In this document: positions 34,891 to 43,067 of the stretch, one piece after another
Layout: every line of letters begins with the position of its first letter
How positions within the stretch are numbered: the first letter of the stretch is position 1
NCBI RefSeq assembly: GCF_021391395.1
Contig: NZ_CP090059.1
Span: 1,163,001-1,227,000, forward strand
DNA from: Sphingomonas cannabina
Lineage (GTDB): Bacteria; Pseudomonadota; Alphaproteobacteria; Sphingomonadales; Sphingomonadaceae
Length of the DNA stretch: 64,000 nt
Reading direction: 5' to 3'
Translations under genes and position numbers: made by a program
The notes under the pieces: model-generated
What the model saw: only the letters and a program-made list of their open reading frames with translations
What the model was told of the DNA's origin: nothing
Database searches by the model: none

Positions 34891-35280
34891 ATGAACATCG
34901 GCCAGGCAGCGGAAGCGAGCGGCGTCTCGCAGCGGATGATCCGGCATTACGAGAAGATCGGCCTGATCCCGCCGGCGCCGCGCCGGGACAGCGGCTATCG
35001 CGACTATTCCGATGCCGACGTGCACCGGCTGCGCTTCATCGCCAATGCCCGCGACCTCGGCTTTCCGATCGAGGAGATCGCGACGCTGCTCGACCTCTGG
35101 AACAACCGCGACCGGTCGAGCGCGGAAGTGAAGGCGCTCGCCATCGCGCGGGCCGATGCGCTGAAGCGCAAGGCGGCGGCGATCGAGGCGATGCGCCGCA
35201 CGCTGGAGGACCTCGCCCGGCGCTGCCACGGCGACGGCCGCCCCGACTGCCCGATCCTGGAGACGCTCGCCGGGGAGTGA
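34891..35280 (+). CDS. cueR: Copper-responsive MerR-family regulator CueR
   Basis: A 129-residue MerR protein. The winged helix domain starts 'MNIGQAAEASGVSQRMIRHY'; a long dimerisation helix follows. The metal loop 'ARRCHGDGRPDCPIL' has the two Cys spaced C-x7-C as in CueR, which bind Cu(I) linearly. Ser in 'NNRDRSS' at about residue 73 fits the position that excludes divalent ions in monovalent sensors. It is 22 bp downstream of the ATPase gene and transcribed with it. Likely target: the two dyad promoters at 32548-32636. Confidence 0.92.
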   Translation: MNIGQAAEASGVSQRMIRHYEKIGLIPPAPRRDSGYRDYSDADVHRLRFIANARDLGFPIEEIATLLDLWNNRDRSSAEVKALAIARADALKRKAAAIEAMRRTLEDLARRCHGDGRPDCPILETLAGE

Positions 35281-35332
35281 TCCCGACCGCCGCCCTCGAG
35301 ACCGTCTAGAGCGGCTGTCAGAAACCTGAGTC

Positions 35333-35451
35333 GTCATGCCGGACTTGTTCCGGCATCCACCTCTCCACGAAGACTGGCGCTGAGATTCCAGCTCGAATCT
35401 CGAAACCGGCGCTTGGCTGCCCGGTGGACCCCGGAACAAGTCCGGGGTGAC
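35333..35451. repeat. Intergenic palindromic repeat, family A (copy 3)
   Basis: It starts 'gtcatgccggacttgttccg' and ends 'aacaagtccggggtgac', with a middle segment of imperfect symmetry. It lies between the convergent cueR and dehydratase genes and closes the copper island. Confidence 0.85.
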
Positions 35452-35487
35452 AAACGATGGATCAGATTTCCGCAATCCGCTCCATTC

Positions 35488-36666
35488 TCACCCGAGCTTC
35501 CGGGCCCGCTCCCAGAAGCGCGCATTCGGCGTCACGCCGAGTCCAGGGCCCTCCGGCAGCAGGAAATAGCCTTCGCGGCAATCGAGCCGGCCATCCATCA
35601 GGCTCGCCGAATGGTGGAAGATGCTGTGCTGATACTCGTGCCAGGGCAGGCTCAGCACGGTCGAGGAGGCGTGCAGGCTGGCCGCGGCGAAGATGCCGGC
35701 GCCGATCGTCGCGTGGGGGATGACCTTGGCATGATGCGCCTCAGCCAGATGCGCGATCCGCATGAACTGGGTGATGCCGGTATGCCCCATCTCGGGCTGC
35801 ACGATCGAGACGGCGCGCCGCTCGAGCCGGGCGAGCGCATCATAGCTGGTGCGCCATTCCTCGCCCGCCGCTACCGGGATCGGCGAGCGCGCGGCGATGC
35901 TCGCCAGACCGGCCACGTCCTCGGTCTTGCACGGCGCCTCGATGAAGGCGAGGTCGTAGGGCGCGAGCCGCTCCGCCAGCGCGATCGCCTCCGCCGGCGT
36001 GTAGATCCAGTGGCAGTCGACCATCAGCGCGACGTCGGGCCCGAGCCCTTCGCGCAGCGCCGCGATCTCGCGCTCGACGCCGTCGTAGCTGACCACTGCG
36101 GCGATCTTCACCGCGCGATAGCCCCGGTCGACGAGGCTCTTCGCCAGATCGACCTTCTCCTTGAGCGTCGGCCGCGGCAGCCCCGAGGCATAGGCAGGGA
36201 TACGGTCGCGATGCCGGCCGCCCAGCAGCTGGTGCAGCGGCAGATCGGTCAACTTGCCCATCAGGTCCCACAGAGCGATGTCCACCGCCGCCATCGCGTC
36301 GAGCCAGAAGCCGCCGGTATAGCCGCGCACGCGCATCAGGTCGTAGAGGTCCTCCCAGATCGCCTGGACCTCGAACGGCGAGCGGCCGGCGACGAACGGC
36401 GCGATGAGGTCGTCGACCAGCGCGAAGATCGCGCCGGGAGCGACCAGGCCATAGGTCTCGCCCCAGCCTTCCTCGCCCGACTCCAGCGTCACCCGCACCA
36501 CCGCGGAGCGCATCTCGGTGGGGTAGATCGTCCGGTTGCCGCGGCGGACGACATAGCCGCGCGCGTTGACGCTCTCGCCCGGGCCAAGGCCGCCCAGGTA
36601 GGAATCGTCCTGCGGTATCGTGACCGAGAACACGTCGAACGCCTTGATGGCAGGTGCTTCGGTCAT
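35488..36666 (-). CDS. Enolase-superfamily sugar-acid dehydratase (mandelate racemase/MLE family)
   Basis: A 392-residue enolase-superfamily enzyme. Metal ligands are in 'ALMVDCHW' (Asp), 'LAFIEAPC' (Glu) and 'VAAGEEW' (Glu). The 'D-x-H' in 'VDCHW' and the His in 'KVIPHATIGAGIFAAASLH', with 'IVQPEMGHTGI', resemble galactonate-dehydratase-type acid-sugar dehydratases. The barrel strand-2 Lys pair is reduced to one ('AVKIAAVV'). It probably converts an aldonate to a 2-keto-3-deoxy-aldonate; the sugar is not determined. The ATG at 36666 has 'ggggaga' upstream. It is divergent from the IclR gene and belongs to the sugar locus 35.5-46.2 kb. Confidence 0.83.
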   Translation of the reverse strand: MTEAPAIKAFDVFSVTIPQDDSYLGGLGPGESVNARGYVVRRGNRTIYPTEMRSAVVRVTLESGEEGWGETYGLVAPGAIFALVDDLIAPFVAGRSPFEVQAIWEDLYDLMRVRGYTGGFWLDAMAAVDIALWDLMGKLTDLPLHQLLGGRHRDRIPAYASGLPRPTLKEKVDLAKSLVDRGYRAVKIAAVVSYDGVEREIAALREGLGPDVALMVDCHWIYTPAEAIALAERLAPYDLAFIEAPCKTEDVAGLASIAARSPIPVAAGEEWRTSYDALARLERRAVSIVQPEMGHTGITQFMRIAHLAEAHHAKVIPHATIGAGIFAAASLHASSTVLSLPWHEYQHSIFHHSASLMDGRLDCREGYFLLPEGPGLGVTPNARFWERARKLG

Positions 36667-36713
36667 GTCGCTCTCCCCTTTTTTCGCTGTCGCGCTGTCA
36701 AATTGAGGCTTTA

Positions 36714-36735
36714 TTAGCAACATTCACGTTGTTCA
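36714..36735. promoter_or_regulatory. Possible IclR operator upstream of the dehydratase gene
   Basis: 'tagcaacatt' (36715-36724) followed by 'cacgttgttc' gives an imperfect dyad (aaca-n7-tgtt) in a locally AT-rich patch, 48 bp upstream of the dehydratase start. The same ten bases occur at 45320-45329, between the MFS and lactonase genes of the same locus. IclR binding is inference. Confidence 0.45.
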
Positions 36736-36757
36736 ACCAGCTATGTAATCCATCCTC

Positions 36758-36853
36758 CGTCATTCCCGCGAAAGCGGGAATCCATTGTCGCTGAAGTCGG
36801 TGAGTCCCACCATGGCCAGCCAGAATGGATTCCCGCCTTCGCGGGAATGACGA
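36758..36853. repeat. Intergenic palindromic repeat, family D (copy 2)
   Basis: The ends 'cgtcattcccgcgaaagcgg' and 'ccgccttcgcgggaatgacg' match copy 1 at 13463-13562; the middle differs. It lies between the dehydratase and IclR genes. Confidence 0.85.
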
Positions 36854-36946
36854 ATAGAGAGAGGCGCTTCCCCGTCTTTTAGCAAAGCATGTTGACATTG
36901 CGGGGCCGCGCCCGCCACTCCAGCTAGCGCTTCCTAAGCAACGACG

Positions 36947-37765
36947 GTGACGGCGACGAGAATGACGAGGAGAGCCAATCTGAAGGCGTCGGCCGGCGCG
37001 CAGCCGAACCAGAGCCTGATCGACGGGATCACCGTGCTCCAGGCGCTGGCGACCTCGACCGAGCCGGTCGGCTGCCGCGAGCTGGCGCGCCGGGTCGACC
37101 TCGAGACGACGCGCGTCAACCGGCTGCTCAAGACGCTGACCTATCTCGGCATCGCCCGCCAGACCAGCGACCGCAAGTACCGCCCCGGCTCCGGTATGAC
37201 CGTGCTGGCGGCGCAGAGCCTGTTCGCCTCCGGCCTGCTGCGCCGCGCGCTGCCCGCGCTCGAGGAACTGCGCCGGTACGGCCATACGGTGGCGATGGGC
37301 GTGCTGTGGCGCGACAACGTCAGCTACCTGTTCCACGCGCCGCCCAACATGCCGGAGACCGACGCGGTCGGCCGCATCGGCCTCTATCCCGCGACGCAAG
37401 GCGGGATCGGCATGGCGCTGCTCGCGGCGCAGGACGATCTCGAGATCGAGGAGACCTACGACGGTCACGCCATCCCCGGCTATGCGAGCCTCGCCGATCT
37501 GCTCGCCGCGCTGAACCAGGTACGCGCCGCCGGCTATGCGCGCCTCAGGGTCAAGCAGGATTTCGAGCAGCATACGGTGGCGATCACGATCGGCACGCCG
37601 GTCCATGCCGCGATCGGCCTGTCGGGCTGGATTCCCGAGGCGGCGATGCCGGAGATGCTCGACGCGCTCCGCCACGCGGCGCGGCGCATCGAGGAGAGCA
37701 GCGACGCGCGCGGCGCCGATCATGGGCCGGTGGTGCCGGTGCTGGATTATCGGACGGCGGTTTAA
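36947..37765 (+). CDS. IclR family transcriptional regulator
   Basis: A 272-residue regulator with an N-terminal winged helix ('VGCRELARRVDLETTRVNRL', 'LKTLTYLGIARQTSDRKYRP') and a C-terminal GAF-like effector domain ('LYPATQGGIGMALLAAQDDL', 'HTVAITIGTPVHAAIGLSGW'). IclR proteins often control sugar and aromatic acid catabolism and bind a pathway intermediate. The start could be GTG 36947 or ATG 36962; neither has a strong ribosome site. Its position between the dehydratase and lyase genes suggests that it controls the locus. Confidence 0.9.
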   Translation: MTATRMTRRANLKASAGAQPNQSLIDGITVLQALATSTEPVGCRELARRVDLETTRVNRLLKTLTYLGIARQTSDRKYRPGSGMTVLAAQSLFASGLLRRALPALEELRRYGHTVAMGVLWRDNVSYLFHAPPNMPETDAVGRIGLYPATQGGIGMALLAAQDDLEIEETYDGHAIPGYASLADLLAALNQVRAAGYARLRVKQDFEQHTVAITIGTPVHAAIGLSGWIPEAAMPEMLDALRHAARRIEESSDARGADHGPVVPVLDYRTAV

Positions 37766-37816
37766 GGCGGGTCGACATTTGAAGCTCTGAACCTTCACCG
37801 GCCGCGTTTCCCCACC

Positions 37817-37921
37817 GTCACCCCGGACTTGTTCCGGGGTCCACCGAGCCTTGCGGGCTGAGCTCAAACCTCTTGTCCGGTCCTTGCCTCCCGGTGGACC
37901 CCGGAACAAGTCCGGGGTGAC
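37817..37921. repeat. Intergenic palindromic repeat, family A (copy 4)
   Basis: It starts 'gtcaccccggacttgttccg' and ends 'aacaagtccggggtgac'. It is the most symmetric copy of family A and lies between the IclR gene and the tandem-repeat tract. Confidence 0.87.
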
Positions 37922-38103
37922 GGTGAAGAGGGTTGGGATGTCAGCCATCCCTCAAATGCCGATCGGACCCATACACCACCGGCCGAACCGGACAGCCCTT
38001 CAGCCCGTCATCTCCCTTGCAATGTAGGATTTTGCCTGCTTGGCTCGCCCGGTCCGAGCCGCGCGAGCGCCGGTCCGATCTTTGACCTCGTCGATTTCGT
38101 CCA

Positions 38104-38255
38104 TGTCGCCCGGCCGTCGCGTTGGTGTCGCCTCGGTGTCGCGTCCGCGTCGCGCCACTGTCGCGTCCGCGTCGCGTCGGTGTCGCGCCTGTGCCGCGTT
38201 GCTGTCGCGTCCTTGGCGCGTTGCCGTTGCGATCCCGTCGCGTCCGCGCAGCGTC
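38104..38255. repeat. Degenerate tandem repeat of 'tgtcgcgtc(cgcg/gg)' units
   Basis: About 13 imperfect units of 9-14 bp, each led by 'tgtcgc' or 'tcgcgt', run head to tail. The strip is open in some frames, including a 92-codon reverse frame (38000-38278) rich in Arg, Asp and Ala with a repeating 'GRD/RRD' pattern. No ribosome site or family supports it as a gene. The remainder of 37766-38426 holds repeat A4, a tandem 'ttgact' pair near 38285-38300 and no other recognisable feature. Confidence 0.7.
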
Positions 38256-38426
38256 AAGACGGGTCGGCTCGCAAACACATGACCTGAGTCAACTTAGTCA
38301 ACATTTTTGAAGGTCCCGGCACCGGAGTCTTCGCCCGGATCGGGAGCCGTTTCTACCTATGACTTTCGTGACCTTCGACGGTTTTCCGCGGGTTTCCGTC
38401 GCCCGTCCTGAAGCCCTGCGAGCGGA

Positions 38427-39329
38427 TCAAGGCCCGCGGAAATGCCCCTCCAGCCGCGCAAGCACACGCGTCAACTCCGCATGATCCCCGGCGTCGAATG
38501 CCGGCCCGGGCGCACGGGTGAAGCAGCTTTCGATCACGCCGCGCCGCCGCAGCACTTCCTTGGTCAGCCGCCAGCGGAACACCGCCTGCATCATCAGGAT
38601 CGGCAGCATCGCCTCATAGAGGTCGCGGACGCGGGCTTCGTCCCCGGCGCGATGCGCGGCGAACAGCGCAACGTGGATCTCCGGCGTCTCGGCGGCGGGC
38701 ATCGTCCCGATCGCGCCGCGGGTCAGCTCGTCGGTGATGTAGCGCCCGCCCGCGCCGCCGAAGATGCCGGCGAGGTTCGGCGGCCGGTCGCCGAGCAGCG
38801 CGCTGATCCGCTGGCCGCACGGCATGTTTTCCTCCTTGACCCATCGGATCGCGTCGGTCGAGCGCACGATCGCGCCGACCTGCTCGGTCGAGAGGCCGAG
38901 CCCCATCGGCGACGGGGCGTTCTGCACCATGATCGGCAGGGCGGCCCGTTCCCCCAGCGCGGCGTAGAAATCATGCTGGGCGGCGAGGTCGGCGCCGACC
39001 GCCGCCGGCGTCATCACCATCGCCGCGCGCGCGCCGGCTGCGGCGCCGGCGGTCGCCAGCCGCGCGCTCTCCTCGGGATCGGCGGTACTGGCACCGACGA
39101 TGAAGCCGGCGCGTCCGGCCACCGCCTCGCCGACCACGGCGATCAGCTGCTCGCGCTCCGCCAGCGTTAGCGTGTCGTACTCGCTCGCCAGGCCGGGGAA
39201 GACGACCCCGTCGACGCCGGCGGCGACCGCGAAATCGACGACGCGGCGCAGGCCGTCGGGGTCGACCCTGCCGTCGTCATGGAAGATCGTTGGCAACACC
39301 GGAAACACGCCGCCGATTTCTTCCGTCAT
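38427..39329 (-). CDS. DHDPS/N-acetylneuraminate lyase superfamily protein (2-keto-3-deoxy sugar-acid lyase or dehydratase candidate)
   Basis: A 300-residue TIM-barrel class I aldolase-family protein. The Schiff-base Lys is in 'AIRWVKEENMP'. The entry loop is 'VVFPGLASEYDTLTLAER' instead of G-T-T-G-E, and the barrel-strand Tyr that catalyses in DHDPS ('YNVP') is replaced by Gln ('MVQNAPSPMG'), so true DHDPS activity is unlikely. By context it may cleave or dehydrate the 2-keto-3-deoxy acid made by the neighbouring dehydratase. The ATG at 39329 has 'aaggaggaa' upstream. It is 34 bp downstream of the TonB receptor gene, in the same direction. Confidence 0.8.
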   Translation of the reverse strand: MTEEIGGVFPVLPTIFHDDGRVDPDGLRRVVDFAVAAGVDGVVFPGLASEYDTLTLAEREQLIAVVGEAVAGRAGFIVGASTADPEESARLATAGAAAGARAAMVMTPAAVGADLAAQHDFYAALGERAALPIMVQNAPSPMGLGLSTEQVGAIVRSTDAIRWVKEENMPCGQRISALLGDRPPNLAGIFGGAGGRYITDELTRGAIGTMPAAETPEIHVALFAAHRAGDEARVRDLYEAMLPILMMQAVFRWRLTKEVLRRRGVIESCFTRAPGPAFDAGDHAELTRVLARLEGHFRGP

Positions 39330-39363
39330 TCTTCCTCCTTGATGCATCGGGGCCGCCGGCCGC

Positions 39364-42078
39364 TCAGAATTTCGCGCTGAAGCCGGCCGAGAAGCGGCGG
39401 CCCTGGATGCCGTAGAAGGACGTCGCCTCCGACGATTCGACGTAGCGGCGCTGGACTTCGTTGGTCAGGTTCGCCGCATCGGCGAAGATGGTGAAGGGCC
39501 CGAACTCGTAGCGCACCGACGCGTCGAGCGTGCGGTAGGGCGCATAGTAGATCGCCGTGCTGCCCGGCCCGACGCTGTCGAAGAACTTGTCGCGGTAATT
39601 GTACGCGACGCGGACGCCGAAGCCGTATTTCTCGTAATAGCCGACGAGGTTGTAGTTGACCTTCGACAGCCCCTGGAACGGCAGCGACTGGCCGCGCCGG
39701 TCGAGCAGCGAGGTCGAGCTGTCGATGTAGGAGAAGTTGGCGATCACGCCGAACCCGTCGAGCGGCGAGGGGAGGAAGTAGAACGGCGCCTGGAGCAGCA
39801 CCTCCACGCCCTTCACCTTGCCGCCTTCGCCATTGTAGGGGCGGGTGATGAGGAAGCCCTGGCCGGCGGGGTCGGGCGCGACCTCGCCCGGCGGGATCTC
39901 ATAGGCCGCGCGGCTGTAGATGAACGACTTCACGTCCTTGTAGAAGCCGCCGACGGTCAGCGCCGCGCCGGGCGCGAAATACCATTCGAGCGCGGCGTCA
40001 TACTGGTCGGCGCGCAGCGGCTCGAGCTCGGGATTGCCGGCGCTGCCGTTGAACGGCGTGAGCCGGTTGAGCGTGAGATTCGGCGACAGGTCGATGGTGT
40101 CGGGCAGGCCGAGCACCTTCGCATAGCCCAGGCGGAACACCAGCTTGTCGGTGATGCCGAGCTTGGCGACCGCGCTCGGCAGCCAGTCGGTGAAGCGCTT
40201 GTGCACGGTCAGCGGGTCGACCGCGCCGCTCGCCCGGCGGATCGATCCCAGCGCGCTGCGCGCCGTGTCGGTGTAGCGCAGGCCGATGTTGCCCGACAGC
40301 GGCATCGATCCGATCGAGGTCTCGAAGTTGAGCTTGGCATAGGCGGCCATCGTGTCCTCGATGACCTCGAACGTCTGGAGCGGATCGACCACGCGCGGCG
40401 TGCAGAGCGCGCTGCCCGGCGCGATCGTCTCGCAGGCCTGCCCGGCCGGCAGCGTCCCCGGCAGCGCGGCGATGTAGCGGGTGGCGATGTCGGGCGCATC
40501 GCCGCCGATCAGGCCGGCGAAGTCGCGGATGTCGTAGATCGCCGGGCCGGTCGCCACCGGGAAGGTGTTGCCCGGATTGGTGCTCGGGAAGGCGATCTGG
40601 CGGAAGGTCGATTCGCGCCGGGTGCTGAGCGACGAATAGCGCAGGCCCGCCTCGATCGACGACAGCAGGCCGCCCGCCGGCTTGAAGGTGAAGTCGAGCC
40701 TGCCGGCGGTCTCCTCCGCCCGGCTCGTCACGAAATTGTCGAAGACGTTGGTGTAGCGGAACTGCGCCGGATTGGTGACGTCCAGCCCGGCCGGCGCGGT
40801 CACCGTCGGCACGCCGCCGTCGTTGATGTCGAAGCTGAACGGGTAGCGCGACGAGCTCGACATGCGGACGAAGGTCTGGGTGGTGTCGATCGACGAGCGC
40901 GAATAGTCGAATTCCGGACGAACGGCGAAGCGGCCGTCGTTGGTGCTCCACTTGAGCCCGATCCCGCCGCTGAACGTGTCGCTGGAGACCTTGAGCGCCT
41001 CGGCGTTGCTCTGCGCGGTCTGGTTGATCGTGCCGGCGGTCAGGATCTCGTCATCCGACAGCGTGTAGGAGACATAGTCCGAGGCGGTCGAGCTCAGCGG
41101 GACCGAGAACCAGTCGCGGTCGCGGTCGGTGTCGAGGTGCGAATAGGCGACGTCGGTATAGACCTCGAGATTGTCGGTCGGCTTCCACTGGATCGCGCCG
41201 TTGCCGCCGATCCGCTTGCGCGTCTCGACGAGGTTCTGGAAGCGGAAGTCGGCGATATAGATGCCGGGGATGCCGTCGCCGTTGGGATCGTTGGCGTGCG
41301 GGTTCGCCGACGTGTTGAAGCTGGTCGTTAGCGGCGTGTAGCCGGTGAAGGAGTTGAACGACTGCTCCGTCACCGGCTTCCTCGAATAGGTGACGTTGAG
41401 GAGGATGCCGAGCGTGTCGTTGGCGAAGGTGTTCGAATAGAGCGCCGAGGCGTCGTAGCCGAACTTCTCGCTCTGGTCGGCGTAGACGCCCGAGGCGCTG
41501 AGCGCGATCAGCTCGCCCTTGTGGTCGAACGGCTTGCGGGTGATCACGTCGACGGTGCCGCTCAAGGAGCCGTCGGCGCGGTCGGCGCCCTGGAGCTTGA
41601 TCACGTCGAGCCGGCCGATCATCTCGGATGGGAACAGCGACAGCGGGTTGTAGTCGGAATCGAGCACCGAATCGATGCCGCGCCCGCGCCCGAACGGGCC
41701 GACCAGCGTGCGGCCGTTGATCTCGGTCCGGTTCTGGCGGAGGCCGCGGATCGACACGCTGGTGCCTTCGCCCAGCGCGCGGCGGATCTGCACGCCGGAA
41801 ACGCGCTGCAGCGATTCGGCGATGGTGTTGTCAGGCAGTTTGGCGACGTCGGTGGCGACGACCGAGTCGAGGAACTGGTCGTTCTCGCGCTTGACGTCGA
41901 GCGCCTCGGCGAGGCTGCGGCGGAAGCCGGTGACGATGATGTCGCCCGCCTGGTCGCCGCCCTGGTCCGTGGCGGTGCCCGTCTGCCCCTGCGCTGGTAC
42001 TTCAGTTTGCGCCTGTGCCTGCGTGGCGAACAACAACACGCCGAGGCAGGCCCCGGCAAGCAATGACGATTTCCCCAT
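39364..42078 (-). CDS. TonB-dependent receptor, sugar locus
   Basis: A 904-residue outer membrane transporter. It has a signal peptide ('SLLAGACLGVLLFATQAQAQ'), a TonB-box-like 'GDIIVTGFRRSLAEALDVKR', the plug ('VVATDVAKLPDNTIAESLQR', 'VSIRGLRQNRTEINGR') and a barrel ending '...RFSAGFSAKF' with the C-terminal Phe. The 'RxSLxxAlxxKR' and 'D.VxAeDigKxPdxn' type plug is typical of carbohydrate-related TonB receptors in Sphingomonas and Caulobacter. It probably imports the sugar or oligosaccharide broken down by this locus. The ATG at 42078 has 'cgggagagggcggag' upstream. Confidence 0.92.
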   Translation of the reverse strand: MGKSSLLAGACLGVLLFATQAQAQTEVPAQGQTGTATDQGGDQAGDIIVTGFRRSLAEALDVKRENDQFLDSVVATDVAKLPDNTIAESLQRVSGVQIRRALGEGTSVSIRGLRQNRTEINGRTLVGPFGRGRGIDSVLDSDYNPLSLFPSEMIGRLDVIKLQGADRADGSLSGTVDVITRKPFDHKGELIALSASGVYADQSEKFGYDASALYSNTFANDTLGILLNVTYSRKPVTEQSFNSFTGYTPLTTSFNTSANPHANDPNGDGIPGIYIADFRFQNLVETRKRIGGNGAIQWKPTDNLEVYTDVAYSHLDTDRDRDWFSVPLSSTASDYVSYTLSDDEILTAGTINQTAQSNAEALKVSSDTFSGGIGLKWSTNDGRFAVRPEFDYSRSSIDTTQTFVRMSSSSRYPFSFDINDGGVPTVTAPAGLDVTNPAQFRYTNVFDNFVTSRAEETAGRLDFTFKPAGGLLSSIEAGLRYSSLSTRRESTFRQIAFPSTNPGNTFPVATGPAIYDIRDFAGLIGGDAPDIATRYIAALPGTLPAGQACETIAPGSALCTPRVVDPLQTFEVIEDTMAAYAKLNFETSIGSMPLSGNIGLRYTDTARSALGSIRRASGAVDPLTVHKRFTDWLPSAVAKLGITDKLVFRLGYAKVLGLPDTIDLSPNLTLNRLTPFNGSAGNPELEPLRADQYDAALEWYFAPGAALTVGGFYKDVKSFIYSRAAYEIPPGEVAPDPAGQGFLITRPYNGEGGKVKGVEVLLQAPFYFLPSPLDGFGVIANFSYIDSSTSLLDRRGQSLPFQGLSKVNYNLVGYYEKYGFGVRVAYNYRDKFFDSVGPGSTAIYYAPYRTLDASVRYEFGPFTIFADAANLTNEVQRRYVESSEATSFYGIQGRRFSAGFSAKF

Positions 42079-42153
42079 CTCCGCCCTCTCCCGATTTTGT
42101 TCTGTGGCGCGACATTGTTGCACATTTAGCTACAAGTCAAGCGGGAGTGCTCA

Positions 42154-42298
42154 GATCCTCCTCGGCACGGGGAGGGGGATCGCGACGCGAAGCGTCGTGG
42201 TGGAGGGGGCCATCCTCCCGCCGAATCGGCCGTGGCAGGCCCCCCTCCACCATTCGTCTGCGACGAATGGTCCCCCTCCCCGTGCCGGGGAGGATCTG
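42154..42298. repeat. Intergenic palindromic repeat, family F (copy 2)
   Basis: The ends 'atcctcctcggcacggggag' and 'ctccccgtgccggggaggat' match copy 1 at 17624-17755; an inner hairpin 'ccattcgtctgcgacgaatgg' lies near the right end. It lies between the SDR stop and the TonB receptor promoter. Confidence 0.85.
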
Positions 42299-42329
42299 AT
42301 GAACTAACTATTACAGCAATAGAAAGAGG

Positions 42330-43067
42330 CTAACGCCGGGTGATGCCGGCGCCGCCGTCGATCCGGTAGTCGACGCCGGTGATCCAGGATGCCTCGTCCG
42401 AGCACAGGAAGAGTGCCAGCGACGCCACGTCCTCGGGCGTACCCAGTCGGCCCAGCGGATGCCGGGCGATATTGGCCAGACGCGCGGCCTCCGGGTCGGG
42501 CTGCGCCGCGAATCCGCCCCGCAGCAGCGGCGTGTCGATCGACGCCGGCCGGATCGTGTTGACCCGCACGTTCGCCTCGGCGAGCTCCAGCGCGAGCGTG
42601 CGGGCGAGGCTGTCGAGGCCGGCCTTGGACGCGGCATAGGCGGCGAGGCCCGGCGTCGCGAAGGTCGAGTTGATCGAGGAAACGAACAGGAAAGCGCCGC
42701 GCCGCCGCGCCTGCATCCCCGGGGCGAACACCCGCGCGAGGCGCAGCGCTCCACCGACGTTCACTTCCATCGCCCGCGCGAGGAAATCGCTCGACGTTTC
42801 CAGCGTCGGCTTGCCCTCGGCGAAGGCGGCGGCGTGGACGACGATGCTGGGCGTCAGCCCGGCGGCGGCGATCGCCCCGGCCGCCGCCTCGACCGAGGTG
42901 TCGTCGCCGAGGTCGCAGCGCAGGACCAGGTCGCCCTCGTCCGCCTCGGCGAGATCGAGAGCGACGGTGGTGCAGCCTTCCGCCATGAACCGCCGGACGA
43001 TGGCGCCGCCGATCCCTCCGGCCGCACCGGTGATGACCGCGACATGCCCTTCGAGACGCAGGCTCAT
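42330..43067 (-). CDS. Short-chain dehydrogenase/reductase (candidate sugar 1-dehydrogenase)
   Basis: A 245-residue classical SDR. The cofactor motif is 'VAVITGAAGGIGGAIV' (T-G-x3-G-x-G) and the catalytic stretch is 'FLFVSSINSTFATPGLAAYA' then 'ASKAGLDSLAR', which gives Ser, Tyr and Lys (Y-A-A-S-K). The ending 'DEASWITGVDYRIDGGAGIT' is standard. By context it may oxidise an aldose to its lactone, matching the SMP-30 lactonase in the locus. The ATG overlaps the dgoK stop (ATGA), with 'aggagg' upstream inside dgoK. Confidence 0.87.
   Translation of the reverse strand: MSLRLEGHVAVITGAAGGIGGAIVRRFMAEGCTTVALDLAEADEGDLVLRCDLGDDTSVEAAAGAIAAAGLTPSIVVHAAAFAEGKPTLETSSDFLARAMEVNVGGALRLARVFAPGMQARRRGAFLFVSSINSTFATPGLAAYAASKAGLDSLARTLALELAEANVRVNTIRPASIDTPLLRGGFAAQPDPEAARLANIARHPLGRLGTPEDVASLALFLCSDEASWITGVDYRIDGGAGITRR

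Noticed and set aside
13463..37921. CRISPR array or tRNA-like hairpins
   Set aside because: The hairpin repeats are dispersed single units of different families, not regularly spaced direct repeats with unique spacers; no acceptor or anticodon arms are visible and no cas genes occur.
38000..38278. A 92-codon reverse-strand frame across the tandem repeat tract
   Set aside because: It has no ribosome site and no family motif, and its peptide simply mirrors the DNA repeat. Other frames through the same tract are equally open, as expected from GC-rich repeats.
38427..39329. DapA, dihydrodipicolinate synthase
   Set aside because: The Schiff-base Lys is present, but the catalytic Tyr and the G-T-T-G-E loop are not, and the gene lies in a sugar-acid locus.
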